From contig NC_012876.2 of NCBI RefSeq assembly GCF_000003195.3, positions 40,453,725-40,517,724 on the forward strand: a stretch of DNA of 64,000 bases, read 5' to 3'. The DNA comes from Sorghum bicolor (Eukaryota > Streptophyta > Magnoliopsida > Poales > Poaceae). The position numbers and the translations under genes were made by a program. Positions 54,440 to 64,000 of this stretch are shown here, one piece after another. Below the pieces are notes generated by a model. That model was not told where the DNA came from, made no database searches, and saw only the letters and a list, made by a program, of their open reading frames with translations. Positions within the stretch are counted from its first letter, which is position 1; each line of letters begins with the position of its first letter.

Positions 54440-56509
54440 ATGGCCACTCCTCCTTCGCCGATTCCGCGCTCCACGGTGATTTGGTTTGGGAGTCTCGAGT
54501 TCATGTCTACTGGCTCCGGCTATGACATGATCTTGCTCTCAATCAAAGGACCGGGAGGAGCCCGCATTGCGCCAGCACGGTTGAGGGCCCCGAGACGTCC
54601 TCGCCACCACGCCTCTCCGCCCAAGAAGAGGCGTGGACAGCGCAACCATCGCCCATCCACCTCGCCACGACCGACAGTTCGCGCCAGGCGGGAGGCAGCA
54701 CAGAATCCGACAACCCCACGCGCCGAAACCGTGGGCATAACGGCACAGCGCCGCGAGGATCACTCGACGACAGGAGGTGACGCGCCCCGCGCGCTCTCCC
54801 CCACTGCTAGGTTACTGCCACACGGGTTTTTTACCCCAAGAAGAGTGTTGCCGTTCGGCTTGGACAACGCCGCGGCATCGCTCGCCAGGGCAATATGTCC
54901 AAACGCCCAGACGTACATGGTGATTCCAATGGTCCTCCCACACAACCCTGGAGCACAGCCACAGGCATCCGAACTGCCAGACTTCTCGCAGGTACGAGGT
55001 CTCCGCCGCCTAGGCCCTAGGCAGTACACGATTACCTCCCTCAGGCAGCGGCTGCCGGAGGAAAGACGCGGATGCTTCTACGCCACCAAGCCAGACTTCG
55101 GCTCGGAGTCCGACAGCCACGACCCTACTAGGGAGTGCTTCCATATCGACGGAGCGGCGGAAACCACCGACGAGACGCAAGACGCCGTCGCAGGCAGGCG
55201 AGCCCCTGCAACAAGAGAAGACCCCAGGACACCTGGGAATGACGGTCAGGTCGACCCCCCTCCACAAGAAGACAGAGCCGCACAAATTGCGCAGCTACAA
55301 GAGCTCAAGGCAAAGCTTAACGAGGATCGCGAGCGCCTGGTCCTGCTCGAGCAAATTCTTGAGCAAGACCTGCCTTACCCACCTGGTGGAAGTGTCCGCA
55401 GAAGAGCTCGAGAAGTCCACAGGCAGAACGTCGTGGCGGCAACAATGTTGCTGCGCAATATGCCTGAGCCATCGAATTCCCAAGCGTGACGCATTCGAGA
55501 CGAGGTGCAGACTCTGCTCCAGGTAGCAGCAGTTCAGCAAGCCGAGAGCTCGGCCTCTCGACGTCGGGGGGCGGCCATAGAAAAGCGCGATGAGCTGGCC
55601 CACGATGAAAAGGAGGTGTCGGTCCATCCGCAGCCACTCCCACGAGGGAAAAAGGCCACACTCGTCCTCCCCATCGATAACCAACGTCGACACGACGCGC
55701 GACGCGACATCAACAAAAATCGACGCCGTCGGTATGGGGACACAGAGGAGCGCGGTTACAGCGCCCATCGCGGCGGGAGGTACGACAGCGATGAAGACCG
55801 GATGGCCCCCGAGCCGCCCGGCCCGAGGGTGTTCAGCAGGGCAATCCGCAGCACGCCGCTACCCAGCCCGTTCCGACCCCCGACCAGCATTGCCAAGTAT
55901 AACGGCGAGACCAAGCCAGAGCTGTGGCTGGCAGATTTCAGGCTGGCCTGTCAGTTAGGAGGCGCTCGAGGGGACAATCGAGCCATCATCAGGCAGCTGC
56001 CACTCTTCCTCTCCGACACCGCTCGCAGGTGGCTCGAGGAGCTTCCAGCCGATCAGATCCACGACTGGGTCGATTTGGTTAAAGTATTCGAGGGGAACTT
56101 CAAAGGGACCTACATACGGCCTGGAAATTCATGGGATCTCAGCAAGTGCAAGCAGAAGTCAGGAGAAACTCTTCGAGAGTATGCTCGACACTTCTCGAAA
56201 CAACGCACTGAGCTGCCGCACATCCCCGACCACGACATCAACCTAGCGTTTGTCTCTGGTACCACCAGTCGAGACTGAGTGCGGGAATTAGGCCGGAATC
56301 ATCCTCAGACCGTCGACGAGTTGATGGACGTAGTGGTGAACTACGCGGCCGGGGAAGAAGCGGTCGGCTCCTTCTTCAGCTGTGAAGGAAGGAAAGGCAA
56401 GCAGCCCACCAACGATGACGAGGGCCCCAGTCGAGGGCCCAAGAAGAAGAAGAAGAAGAAGGTCTGACCATTCCAGCGGGAGGACCTTGACGACGACCTC
56501 GTCGCCGCC
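54440..56509 (+). pseudogene. gag: TAT2 gag, stop codons only
   Basis: The start ATG 54440 (MATPPSPIPRSTVIWF) is preferred to an ATG at 54383, which overlaps the PBS. The frame is continuous with pol and interrupted by TGA at 55487-55489, 56276-56278 and 56465-56467. The N-terminal half is basic and low in complexity. The capsid core lies at 55890-56260: YNGETKPELWLADFRLACQL, LPLFLSDTARRWLEELPADQ, FKGTYIRPGNSWDLSKC and GETLREYARHFSKQRTELP. A Lys run (KKKKKKK) follows. Gag forms the particle. Confidence 0.82.
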
Positions 56510-58320
56510 ATGGAACGCAAAAAGCCTCGAGGCCCTCCAGAGGTGGGCATCTTCGATAAGATGCTAAAGGAGCCATGCCCTTACCATAAGGGAGGAGCCA
56601 ACCACAAGCTCAAGGACTGTCGTATGCTGAAAAAGCATTTCGATGGTCTAGGGTTCAAGAAGGATGCCCGCCACGACCCAAAGAAAGAAAAGAGCGGCGA
56701 CAGAGGGGACAGCAAAGACGACGACGGCTTCCCTGCCGTCCATGACTGCTACATGATCTATGGTGGACCCTTGACGCGGTTGACCGCAAGGCAGCGCAAG
56801 AGGGAACGTCGTGAGGTCTTCGCGGCAAGAATGGCGGTGCCCCAGTACCTCAGTTGTTCGAGCACCCCCATCACCTTCGATCGAGAGGACCACGCCGACA
56901 AGGTAGTTGCCCCTGGCGTCTACCCGCTCGTCGTCGACCCCATCATCGTCAACACCCGGCTCTCAAAGGTGCTGATGGACGGCGGCAGCAGCCTCAACAT
57001 CATCTACCTCGAGACTCTTGACCTCCTCGGCATCAACAGGGCGCAGCTCCAGCCAAGCGCCGGTGGATTCCATGGCGTCGTGCCAGGGAAAAAGGCGTTG
57101 CCGGCAGGTCGAATCGACCTGCCAGTCTGCTTTGGCATGGCGGCCAACTTCAGAAAGGAGACCCTCACCTTTGAGGTGGTGGGGTTCCGGGGCACGTACC
57201 ACGCCATCATCAGGCGCCCGGGCTACGCCAAATTCATGGCTATCCCCAACTACACCTACTTGAAGCTGAAGATGCCAGGTCCCAAGGGCGTCATCACCGT
57301 CAGCTCCTCCTTCGAGCACGCGTACGAATGCGACGTCGAATGCGTCGAGTATGGGGAGGCAGTCGAGAGTTCCACCAAGCTCGCCTCAAAGCTCGAGGCC
57401 CTAGCCGCTGAGGCTCCAGAGCCCAAGCGCCACGTAGGCAGCTTCGAGCCGGCGGAAGGAACCAAGAAGATCCTGCTCAACCCCAACGACTCCGACGGCA
57501 AGGCGCTGACGACCAGCGCCGACCTCGACCCCAAATAGGAAGCCGTGCTTGTCGACTTTCTCCGTGCAAACGCCGACATGTTTGCATAGAGTCCCTCGGA
57601 CATGCCTGGCATACCGAGGGAAGTCGCCGAGCACTCCTTGGAAATTCGAGCCGGTTCCAAGCCAGTGAAGCAGCGGTTGCGCCGATTTGACGAGGAGAAG
57701 CGCAAGATCATTGGCGAGGAGATCCAAAAGCTTTTGACGGCCGGATTCGTCAAGGAGGTTCACCATCCTGATTGGTTAGCAAATCCTGTACTAGTTAAGA
57801 AAAAGAATGGGAAAATGAGGATGTGTGTCGACTATACAAGTTTAAATAAAGCATGTCCGAAAGTTCCCTTTCCATTACCACGTATTGATCAAATTGTAGA
57901 TTCTACTGCGGTATGTGAAACCCTTTCTTTCCTTGATGCATATTCTGGTTATCATCAAATAAAAATGAAAGAGTCCGACCAGCTTGCGACATCTTTCATT
58001 ACACCTTTTGGGATGTATTGTTACGTAACTATGCCAATCGGACTTCGAAATGCGGGGGCTACGTACCAGCGATGCATGCTCCACGTGTTTGGAAAACACA
58101 TAGGGTCGACGGTCGAGGCCTATGTCGACGACATCGTCGTCAAGTCTAAGTGGCAGGGGGACCTGATCCAGGACCTCGAGATCGCTTTCAGCTGCTTACG
58201 CGCCAACCAGATCAAGCTCAACCCCGAGAAGTGTGTTTTCGGCGTACCTCGAGGCATGCTCCTGGGTTACATTGTTTCCCAGCGCGGCATCGAGGCCAAT
58301 CCCGAGAAAGTCTCGGCCAT
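56510..58320 (+). pseudogene. pol: TAT2 nucleocapsid, protease and reverse transcriptase, cut by RE5
   Basis: Pol continues the gag frame. A zinc-binding stretch CPYHKGGANHKLKDC comes first. The protease follows, with active site KVLMDGGSSLNIIYLE and FRGTYHAIIRRPGYAKFMAI, where a Gly of the usual ILGRP is replaced by Arg. TAG stops lie at 57536-57538 (after DLDPK) and 57587-57589 (in FA*SPSDMPG, where Trp is usual). RT motifs are VHHPDWLANPVLVKKK, CVDYTSLNKACPKVPFPLPR, LSFLDAYSGYHQIKM, GLRNAGATYQRCM and VEAYVDDIVVKS (58112-58147). The frame ends where RE5 begins, with the target gccat. Confidence 0.85.
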
Positions 58321-59969
58321 TGTTGGGTATTCTTAACATCATTACTAAAAGTAGACTAAGTTCTAAATCTAGCAACGGTGCCAAAAATGCAAAACCTATC
58401 CCTCACACCACTTAAGCCAAGTTGTCATCCCCAGCATGATATGAGAGACGCGGTATTGAAATATGCAATTGCTCTTCTAAATAAATAATGAATGGGATCT
58501 GCAAGCGCATAGATTAATACCGATGTAGCATTTTAACCGGGAAGTATTCCAGGTATCGTTATTTATATTTTTACCACTGGGAAGGGATTAGAAATCATCA
58601 CTATTGATTACAGAATAGAATATGAGATTGAGCATCTATCATTGCATGTATAATTGAGAACATTGTATCTAACTCATCATACAGGGATAAGTGTCACATA
58701 AAAGATATATGAAATAATAATAGTGACAAGGATAACTAATCTGATCTAGCCACATAATAAATATGATAAGCACCTCAATTAGATACTCTAGAAAGTCATT
58801 AGCATGGTATTAGAACGAACTACAAGAATATTCCCTAAGTTATTCTTAACTATATAGTCTAGCATTATCATAGTTAGTGCAAGCATACTTAGCAATCATT
58901 GTGAGACAAGACTACGCCCATGCATAGTGATATTAGCAAGGAATATGAGAAACATAGCAATCACTCCCCTGTAATAATGTTGCTCTGCCAGCCCAATACA
59001 CGAGAGGGGGACTATATAAGAATCAATGAAGCTGTCACTATCACGAACTACCCCACGATCTGGCATATTGGGTACAATCGCAGATAAATACGGTATAAGC
59101 ACCACGCCTACACAATATCTATCATTTACCCATGGATCCGATGGATAAACGCTATACGATCCTAAGCATGTATATAGATCGTATCTAACTAAGCCAAGTA
59201 CATAACTATGATAAACTAAGAACAATATAATCTTGAATATAAGCAAGTAGAGCAAAGTCATAAGCAATATATTGAAGTAGAACAAAGTCATATTCATAAT
59301 ATTGAGGAACAAAGATAATTAGAAAGCAATTAGAAGCACAATTAGAGAATTACCAAGAATCCTCCTGACAGATCCGGAAACCAATCGAAGATTGACTCCT
59401 TCTAGTTCTAATCCTATGTAGCTATGCTAATCTAGATATCTAATTGATGTGGTGGCTCTAATCTTGATCAGAGGCTTCTTCTCCCTTGATGGAACAATGA
59501 ATTAGGGTTGAGAGGCTCTCTCCTCCAGGGGCCAGGGGGTCTGGTTTTATAGTCCCTTCAAGTGAATATGGGCCCTTGGATCAAACCGACATAGATTGTA
59601 TGGTTTAGATTCATCCTTTAGGTCGGTGGAGACTTCCCGCAAAGCAGAGTCCTGATTGGACTTGGACAGGGGGCGGGCGCCCAGTAGGACAGGGCGGGCG
59701 CCCTGCCTCTGGCCCCGTTTCGCCTCCGCTTCGGTCTCGTGGCTTCTGGAGTCTTATGTAAGATAATTGCGCAGCACGTTAATATCTTTACGTAATCCTG
59801 ACATGTGGGCCTTTCTTCCATATTTCCTGATAACCCCCTGCAGAAATAGACAAACACCAAAACTCGTGGAATTCTGTCAGATAAAACCCTAAGTCTAGAT
59901 CTTGATTTCATTTGGATCCTTTTCTTTATTTATTTGATAATTAAATTTGATACTTAAGGACCGTCAACA
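58321..59969 (-). repeat. RE5 3' LTR
   Basis: The LTR is 1649 bp, starts tgttgggtattc and ends gaccgtcaaca. It has a PBS-like motif at 58371-58387 (minus strand), a TATA-like box (59545-59553, minus) and a GC palindrome pair gggcgggcgccc near 59670 and 59692. Confidence 0.88.
59545..59553 (-). promoter_or_regulatory. TATA box of RE5 3' LTR
   Basis: The minus strand reads actataaaa, upstream of ccagaccccctggcccctgg, as in the RE1 and RE4 LTRs. Confidence 0.55.
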
Positions 59970-59987
59970 AACTCCCCCAAGCTTACC
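59970..59987 (-). other. RE5 polypurine tract
   Basis: On the minus strand ggtaagcttgggggagtt abuts the 3' LTR. It is identical to the RE2 tract. Confidence 0.85.
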
Positions 59988-62272
59988 TCTTGCTCGTCCC
60001 TGAGCAAGGATAGACTCAGCTATGGATCATAAGTTGTTGCAATATTTAAAAAAATTGACGGTTCACATGCTTTTAAATAAGATCTCATCTCTGAGTTAGA
60101 GTAAACTGTCAAGACTTAAAACTTACTTACTTTACCTCCACCATGGGACTTGTAACTGTCACTTCTGTCTTGAGTGGTTAAAAGATAGAACGGTCTAGCC
60201 AAGTGCCATGTCTCTTATTCTTGATCAGCTATAGCTCTGGGGTTTTTGTAGATTTTCAAATAAAACTCAGAGATTCCTTGTATGATTCTCTCAGGTCTCT
60301 CTTTTGTGGTATTTCTGGATCCTTACCAAGGCATTGATGGTATATGCCTTCTCTCAAGATATGTGGTATTTGTGGTATGAGGCATAGTGATATTGCCTTC
60401 TCTCTCACCCTACTCTACTAAGGCTTTAATATCTGGAGCTCATAGGTGGGAGATAAAGTATACATACTTACAAGACATTTATTGCATAGTCAAACCATGG
60501 ATCCAAAGTAACAAGTCAATAAGTTTAATCAAGATGTGCATGTGTGGCGAATGAATGGTATATGGTGATGATGGTGATAACAATGGTGAAAACAATGGTG
60601 GTGGAAGTCTAATTCTACTTTGCTCTTTTGAGGGGATACATACCTTCCTTGCTTTTGAAACTTTATGATGAGAATGAGATGCTCTTCTTTTTCTTTTCTC
60701 TCAGGTGGGTATCTTGCACCCCTAATTCTACTGTCGGACACTTGTCCATTTTTACCTCTCGTCTCACTTTTTCTTTTCTTTCGAGGTTCCGAGCACTTGC
60801 TCCTTTTTATTTCCTCGTATTATTTCTTCTTTTTTTTAGAGCATTCATCTCTTGAGATAATATAGCAAGTGGTAGTAACAAGATAACTTGAGCATTTATC
60901 TCACAAGGGGAAAACAGAAATATTTTTGGTTATTCTCTCCCGGATTAGGAGCAGAATATTTTTGGGTGATTCTGGAGATGGAATGGGTGGATATATGTGG
61001 ATGGTACTTCCGGAGTAGAAGTAGCATATATGAGTGAACGTGCAAGTGAAATCTTGATTTAACCACATGACAAGCTCCTAAGGGTCTACAGAGCTTGACC
61101 ACACTCAATGCTCATAAGCAGTAAATAATAAATGTTTGGCTCAAAGTCTAGCAAGCATGTATATATGGCTGTGGTAGGAATTTAAACTCTCATCATACAG
61201 GAACTCATCATGCAACATTTTAAAGATTTTCAAAGATAAAATTCTCCAGAATTCTAGCATCTCTAGGAACAGATAAACAGCAGCTCAGCCTTCCCATATC
61301 GTATCCGTTAACAACTTAGACTTCAGATCAAGTTTTCATCCCACAAGTTTAGGTCTAGAGCAAGCTTTAAATTATAACAGTTATATCTAAACTTGAGAGA
61401 GAACTTAAAATTTGCAAATTAGGCAGAGCAACTATTTATCATATCCATGCTTAAGTTTTATTTAGATACAGATTAGCATAGCCACTTTATTTATTTATTA
61501 AACACACTAAGCAAAAGACATATATAAGCATAAAACCTTTATTTGGTTTTCCCTTAGTTTATGTGTATTTTAATACTCTAAAATAATATAAGTATAAAGA
61601 TAGATAGAAATACTTATCGAGATAAATGGGGGTGCTCTCCCCCAAGCTGAATTTTGACGTAATTTCTCTTGAGGTAGCTAGCAGGTGGCAGAGGTGTAGT
61701 TGAAAGTCAGCAGCATTCTGACTATGTCCTCGTCTGCTAGTCTTCTTGATTCTTAAATTCTGTGGAGCTCAAATAGACAACAAAGCTTGTGGAACTGATT
61801 AAGTGTTAGCATAAATATCTAGCCTTTATTATCTTGAGACTCCTTAATAAATATTACTCCCTGTTTTTATATTTTTATTTTATAAAGCAGAAAAATATTT
61901 ATTTTATTTTTATGCCACCACAGTGAATGTACTTATGGGTTTTATGCCACTCGCATACTCACATGGGGCTTACTGTTTTTTCACATTTTTATTTTCTTTT
62001 TAAGATAATACGAACATGATTAACTAAGTAAACTATTTTAAATAATTGAAAGGGAAAGGGTAACTACCAAGTTTACCTCTTGACAAGGCGTTCGGTATTT
62101 TTAAGTCCTCCGAACGGGACTCTCCAATTTCTTAATCGTCCTGAGGTTCGTTGGGTGGCGTAGTCGGTACTCCCGGCAGCGCCTCCTCTTCTTGTATAGT
62201 TATCTTCATTTTCCATACCTGACTCGGTGCTTCAATCTCCTCTGGATAATTCTGTTTAAACTCTACGTCTTC
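59988..62272 (-). other. RE5 3' non-coding region with conserved module
   Basis: No gene is recognised. The block 60703-60850 is the conserved module shared with RE1, RE2 and RE4. A second shared block lies at about 60130-60215. A triplet-like run of gatggtgat repeats occurs near 60555-60605. Confidence 0.6.
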
Positions 62273-64000
62273 TCACCTTACAACTTCTCCTTCATAGTCT
62301 GCCCATCCGTCCTTGATGATCTGCCTCCTCTGGTTGCGGTTGCGTCTCTTTCTGACCTGCTTAGATTCTTCAACGATATAGTTAGGGTCAGTAAAATAAC
62401 GGCGTACCTTCTCTGAGGGGAAGTGCATATGGACTTCTCCGGTTCCAATGTAGATAATTGCTTTAACGGTGCTGAGGAACGGCCTTCCAAGGATGATGGG
62501 TGGATCATACTCGTCTTCTCCCATGTCAACAACTTGAAAGTCTGTGTAGACAAAGTGATCGTCTATTTTGACTGGGACATCAGATATTATTCCTTGAACT
62601 TCTCGAAATGTCTGATCTGCCATCTGGAGCTGAATGTATGTTGGTCTTAGTGGCATGGTCCCGAACAAGAGTCGATAGGTGACTGCGGCCATTATGTTGA
62701 CGCCCGATCCGGTGTCGCAAATCGTCTTGTAGAAGTTGTATCCATTTATGGAGCAGTAAATGCTTGGCATTCCTGGGTCGTCCTTCTTGGTCAAAAACGG
62801 TGACTTCAGTTGGTGATCTTGGCCTCCATGAACTACAGTGACCATCTGAGCTGACTCGGTCCACACTAGCTTGTTCGTGTTTCTCCTATTGGTCCTCTTC
62901 CTTGATTCACGTCTGGATTGATTTGGAATTTGTGTAGTCTTGTTCTTGAAGAAAAATGTCTCATTCTTCCCTTTGACGTAGAAACTGATCTTGGCAGCAC
63001 TAGCGTAGATGATAGCTCCCGTGGTGTTCAAGAATGGCCTCCCTAAGATGATAGGTGCTCTCTCATCATTTCCGGTCTCTACCATTACGAAGTCTGCTGG
63101 TGCATACAAGGTACCAACTCGGACACAAAGGGTCCTCACTATTCCTTTTGGAAAAGTTATCGTCTGATCTGCAAACTGCAAACACATGGTTGTTTCTAAT
63201 AAAGGATATGTAAAGAATTTTTCATAGAGTACCCTGGGTATAATGTTGACGCTAGAGCCAAAGTCGCAGAGTGCTTCTGGGACGTCCACCATGCCGATGG
63301 AGATCGGGATGACGGGGCGTCCTGGATCGCCTCTCTTGACCGGCAGATGGTCAGTAGAAAATTCAGTGACGGGGTTACTCCAATTACCTGCATCAAACGT
63401 GTCTACAAGATTTGCAGATTCTAATCCTTCCGGTTGTGATGGTATACCGGGGTTAGTAGTAGGAACAGCAGCAGCTATTTGATTTAACTGAGATTCAATC
63501 ATTTTATTAAAGCTAATTTGATTCTTGATGGCAGTAGAAAAATTATCCATTCTATTATTTATATTTTCTAGCATTTTATCATTAGATGCCAATTTCTTAG
63601 ATAGATTATCCATTAGCTTTCCTTGATTAGACACTAACTCTCTCAAAGGTGGAAAATTATTATTGTTGTTGTAAGAATTGTTACCTTGATAATTACCTGA
63701 GTAGTTAGGCCTCTGTTGATTCCAACCTTGATTTTGTTGAGGACGGTTGTAGTAGTAGTTGTTGTTGTTGTTGATGTAGTTCACATCCTCAAGTATCTCA
63801 GGGCAATGGTTACCTGAGTGTCCAGTGTCTCCACACTCCTCACAAGTCATGTGAGAGTCGTAGATGTGCATAACTTCTTTCTTGTCTCCAGCTCTATCAT
63901 CGAGCTTCTTCATGAGCAGGTCTAGCTTTGCAGACAGCATGTCTACCTCCTTCAGCTGATGCATACCTCCACCTCTCTTGCGTGTCTGGGTCCTCTCTTC
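62273..64000 (-). CDS. RE5 gag C-terminus fused to two retropepsin domains (partial)
   Basis: One open frame of 563 codons from the first internal Met (63964) to the stop at 62273-62275. Coding continues upstream to the window edge (TQTRKRGGG). Residues 41-55 form a zinc knuckle, CEECGDTGHSGNHC. An Asn/Gln-rich stretch and a coiled-coil tail (MDNLSKKLASNDKMLENIN) follow. Residues 215-345 are a retropepsin with CDFGSSVNIIPRV (Asp 234) and APIILGRPFLNTTG. Residues 390-525 are a second one with ICDTGSGVNIMAA (Asp 417) and PPIILGRPFLSTVK. The two ILGRPF motifs follow their active Asp by 72 and 74 residues, so the domain was duplicated in tandem. No stop or frameshift is present, unlike RE4. RT and integrase are absent. 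It probably encodes a gag-protease polyprotein. Confidence 0.85.
   Translation of the reverse strand, partial: EERTQTRKRGGGMHQLKEVDMLSAKLDLLMKKLDDRAGDKKEVMHIYDSHMTCEECGDTGHSGNHCPEILEDVNYINNNNNYYYNRPQQNQGWNQQRPNYSGNYQGNNSYNNNNNFPPLRELVSNQGKLMDNLSKKLASNDKMLENINNRMDNFSTAIKNQISFNKMIESQLNQIAAAVPTTNPGIPSQPEGLESANLVDTFDAGNWSNPVTEFSTDHLPVKRGDPGRPVIPISIGMVDVPEALCDFGSSVNIIPRVLYEKFFTYPLLETTMCLQFADQTITFPKGIVRTLCVRVGTLYAPADFVMVETGNDERAPIILGRPFLNTTGAIIYASAAKISFYVKGKNETFFFKNKTTQIPNQSRRESRKRTNRRNTNKLVWTESAQMVTVVHGGQDHQLKSPFLTKKDDPGMPSIYCSINGYNFYKTICDTGSGVNIMAAVTYRLLFGTMPLRPTYIQLQMADQTFREVQGIISDVPVKIDDHFVYTDFQVVDMGEDEYDPPIILGRPFLSTVKAIIYIGTGEVHMHFPSEKVRRYFTDPNYIVEESKQVRKRRNRNQRRQIIKDGWADYEGEVVR

Larger units (their letters stand above)
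53336..58320 (+). mobile_element. TAT2: Tat-lineage Ty3/gypsy element, 5' half
   Basis: In order: LTR (53336-54375), Tat-type PBS, gag, protease and RT up to the YVDD region. RE5 then interrupts it at 58321. The remainder (RNase H, integrase, accessory gene, 3' LTR) should lie to the right of the window. The gag-pol frame is continuous over about 3.9 kb, broken only by stop codons, so this copy is much less decayed than TAT1. The two belong to different Tat subfamilies, judged by protease and RT sequence. Confidence 0.85.
58321..64000 (-). mobile_element. RE5: Athila-like element with zinc knuckle and two proteases, 3' half
   Basis: On the minus strand, seen from the right, the element enters the window within gag, then has two protease domains, a 2.3-kb non-coding 3' region, the polypurine tract (59987-59970) and the 3' LTR (59969-58321). 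No RT or integrase lies between the second protease and the PPT. It is inserted in the TAT2 RT gene; gccat (58316-58320) is the expected target duplication. Its gag, protease and LTR are close to those of RE4. Confidence 0.88.

Overview
This window is plant nuclear DNA made almost wholly of transposable elements, most likely from a grass. That host call is an inference from the mix: Athila-like, Tat and chromovirus-type Ty3/gypsy elements, a Sirevirus-type Copia element whose LTR carries CACCGGAC/GTCCGGTG palindromes, and En/Spm CACTA transposons. I see no intact host gene, no tRNA or rRNA gene, no CRISPR array and no prokaryotic feature. I cannot assign genus or species.

Layout. (1) 1-16246: RE1, a gag-only Athila-like element (+). 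Its 5' LTR is cut by the window start and its 3' LTR is 14879-16246. It hosts a solo LTR (2540-3733, TSD gtccc) and a complete element RE2 (4883-13744, minus strand, two 2051-bp LTRs, TSD gtggt). RE2 has gag and an ATHILA ORF-1/env-like ORF but no pol. (2) 16247-20191: a Sirevirus-type Copia element (minus strand) with gag and one LTR, itself cut by RE1. (3) 20192-26700: RE3, a Ty3/gypsy deletion derivative (+) with an LTR at each end. Its middle holds a foreign Athila-like LTR (20964-25078), which in turn contains minus-strand LTR debris. (4) 26701-about 35935: TAT1, a Tat-lineage element with decayed pol on the minus strand and a spliced accessory gene on the plus strand, which has its own TATA box and poly(A) signal. 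(5) About 35935-37603: remnant of an autonomous CACTA transposase. (6) 37604-50114: RE4, an Athila-like element with gag and two retropepsin domains but no RT. A complete CACTA element (42871-48790, TSD ata) sits inside it. (7) 50115-53335: part of a long LTR, probably Del/Tekay type. (8) 53336-58320: TAT2, a Tat element whose gag-pol is one frame broken only by stop codons. (9) 58321-64000: RE5, related to RE4, with one uninterrupted ORF carrying a zinc knuckle and two retropepsin domains. It runs off the window end.

The nesting gives a relative order of insertion. RE1 is younger than the Sirevirus, which is younger than RE3. RE2 and the solo LTR are younger than RE1. On the right, RE5 entered TAT2, TAT2 entered the long LTR, that LTR entered RE4's 3' LTR, and CACTA-2 entered RE4. 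LTR divergence judged by eye agrees for one pair: about 4% for RE1 and nearer 3% for the part of RE2 compared.

The most unusual signals are: the tandem retropepsin (gag-PR-PR, no RT/integrase) architecture shared by RE4 and RE5; an internal copy of the RE2 LTR promoter block just upstream of its env-like ORF; PBS-like sequences captured inside the ends of several LTRs; and an array of near-identical in-phase exons in the CACTA-2 gene. Most coding regions are broken, so these are mainly non-autonomous elements that would depend on RT and integrase supplied by others.
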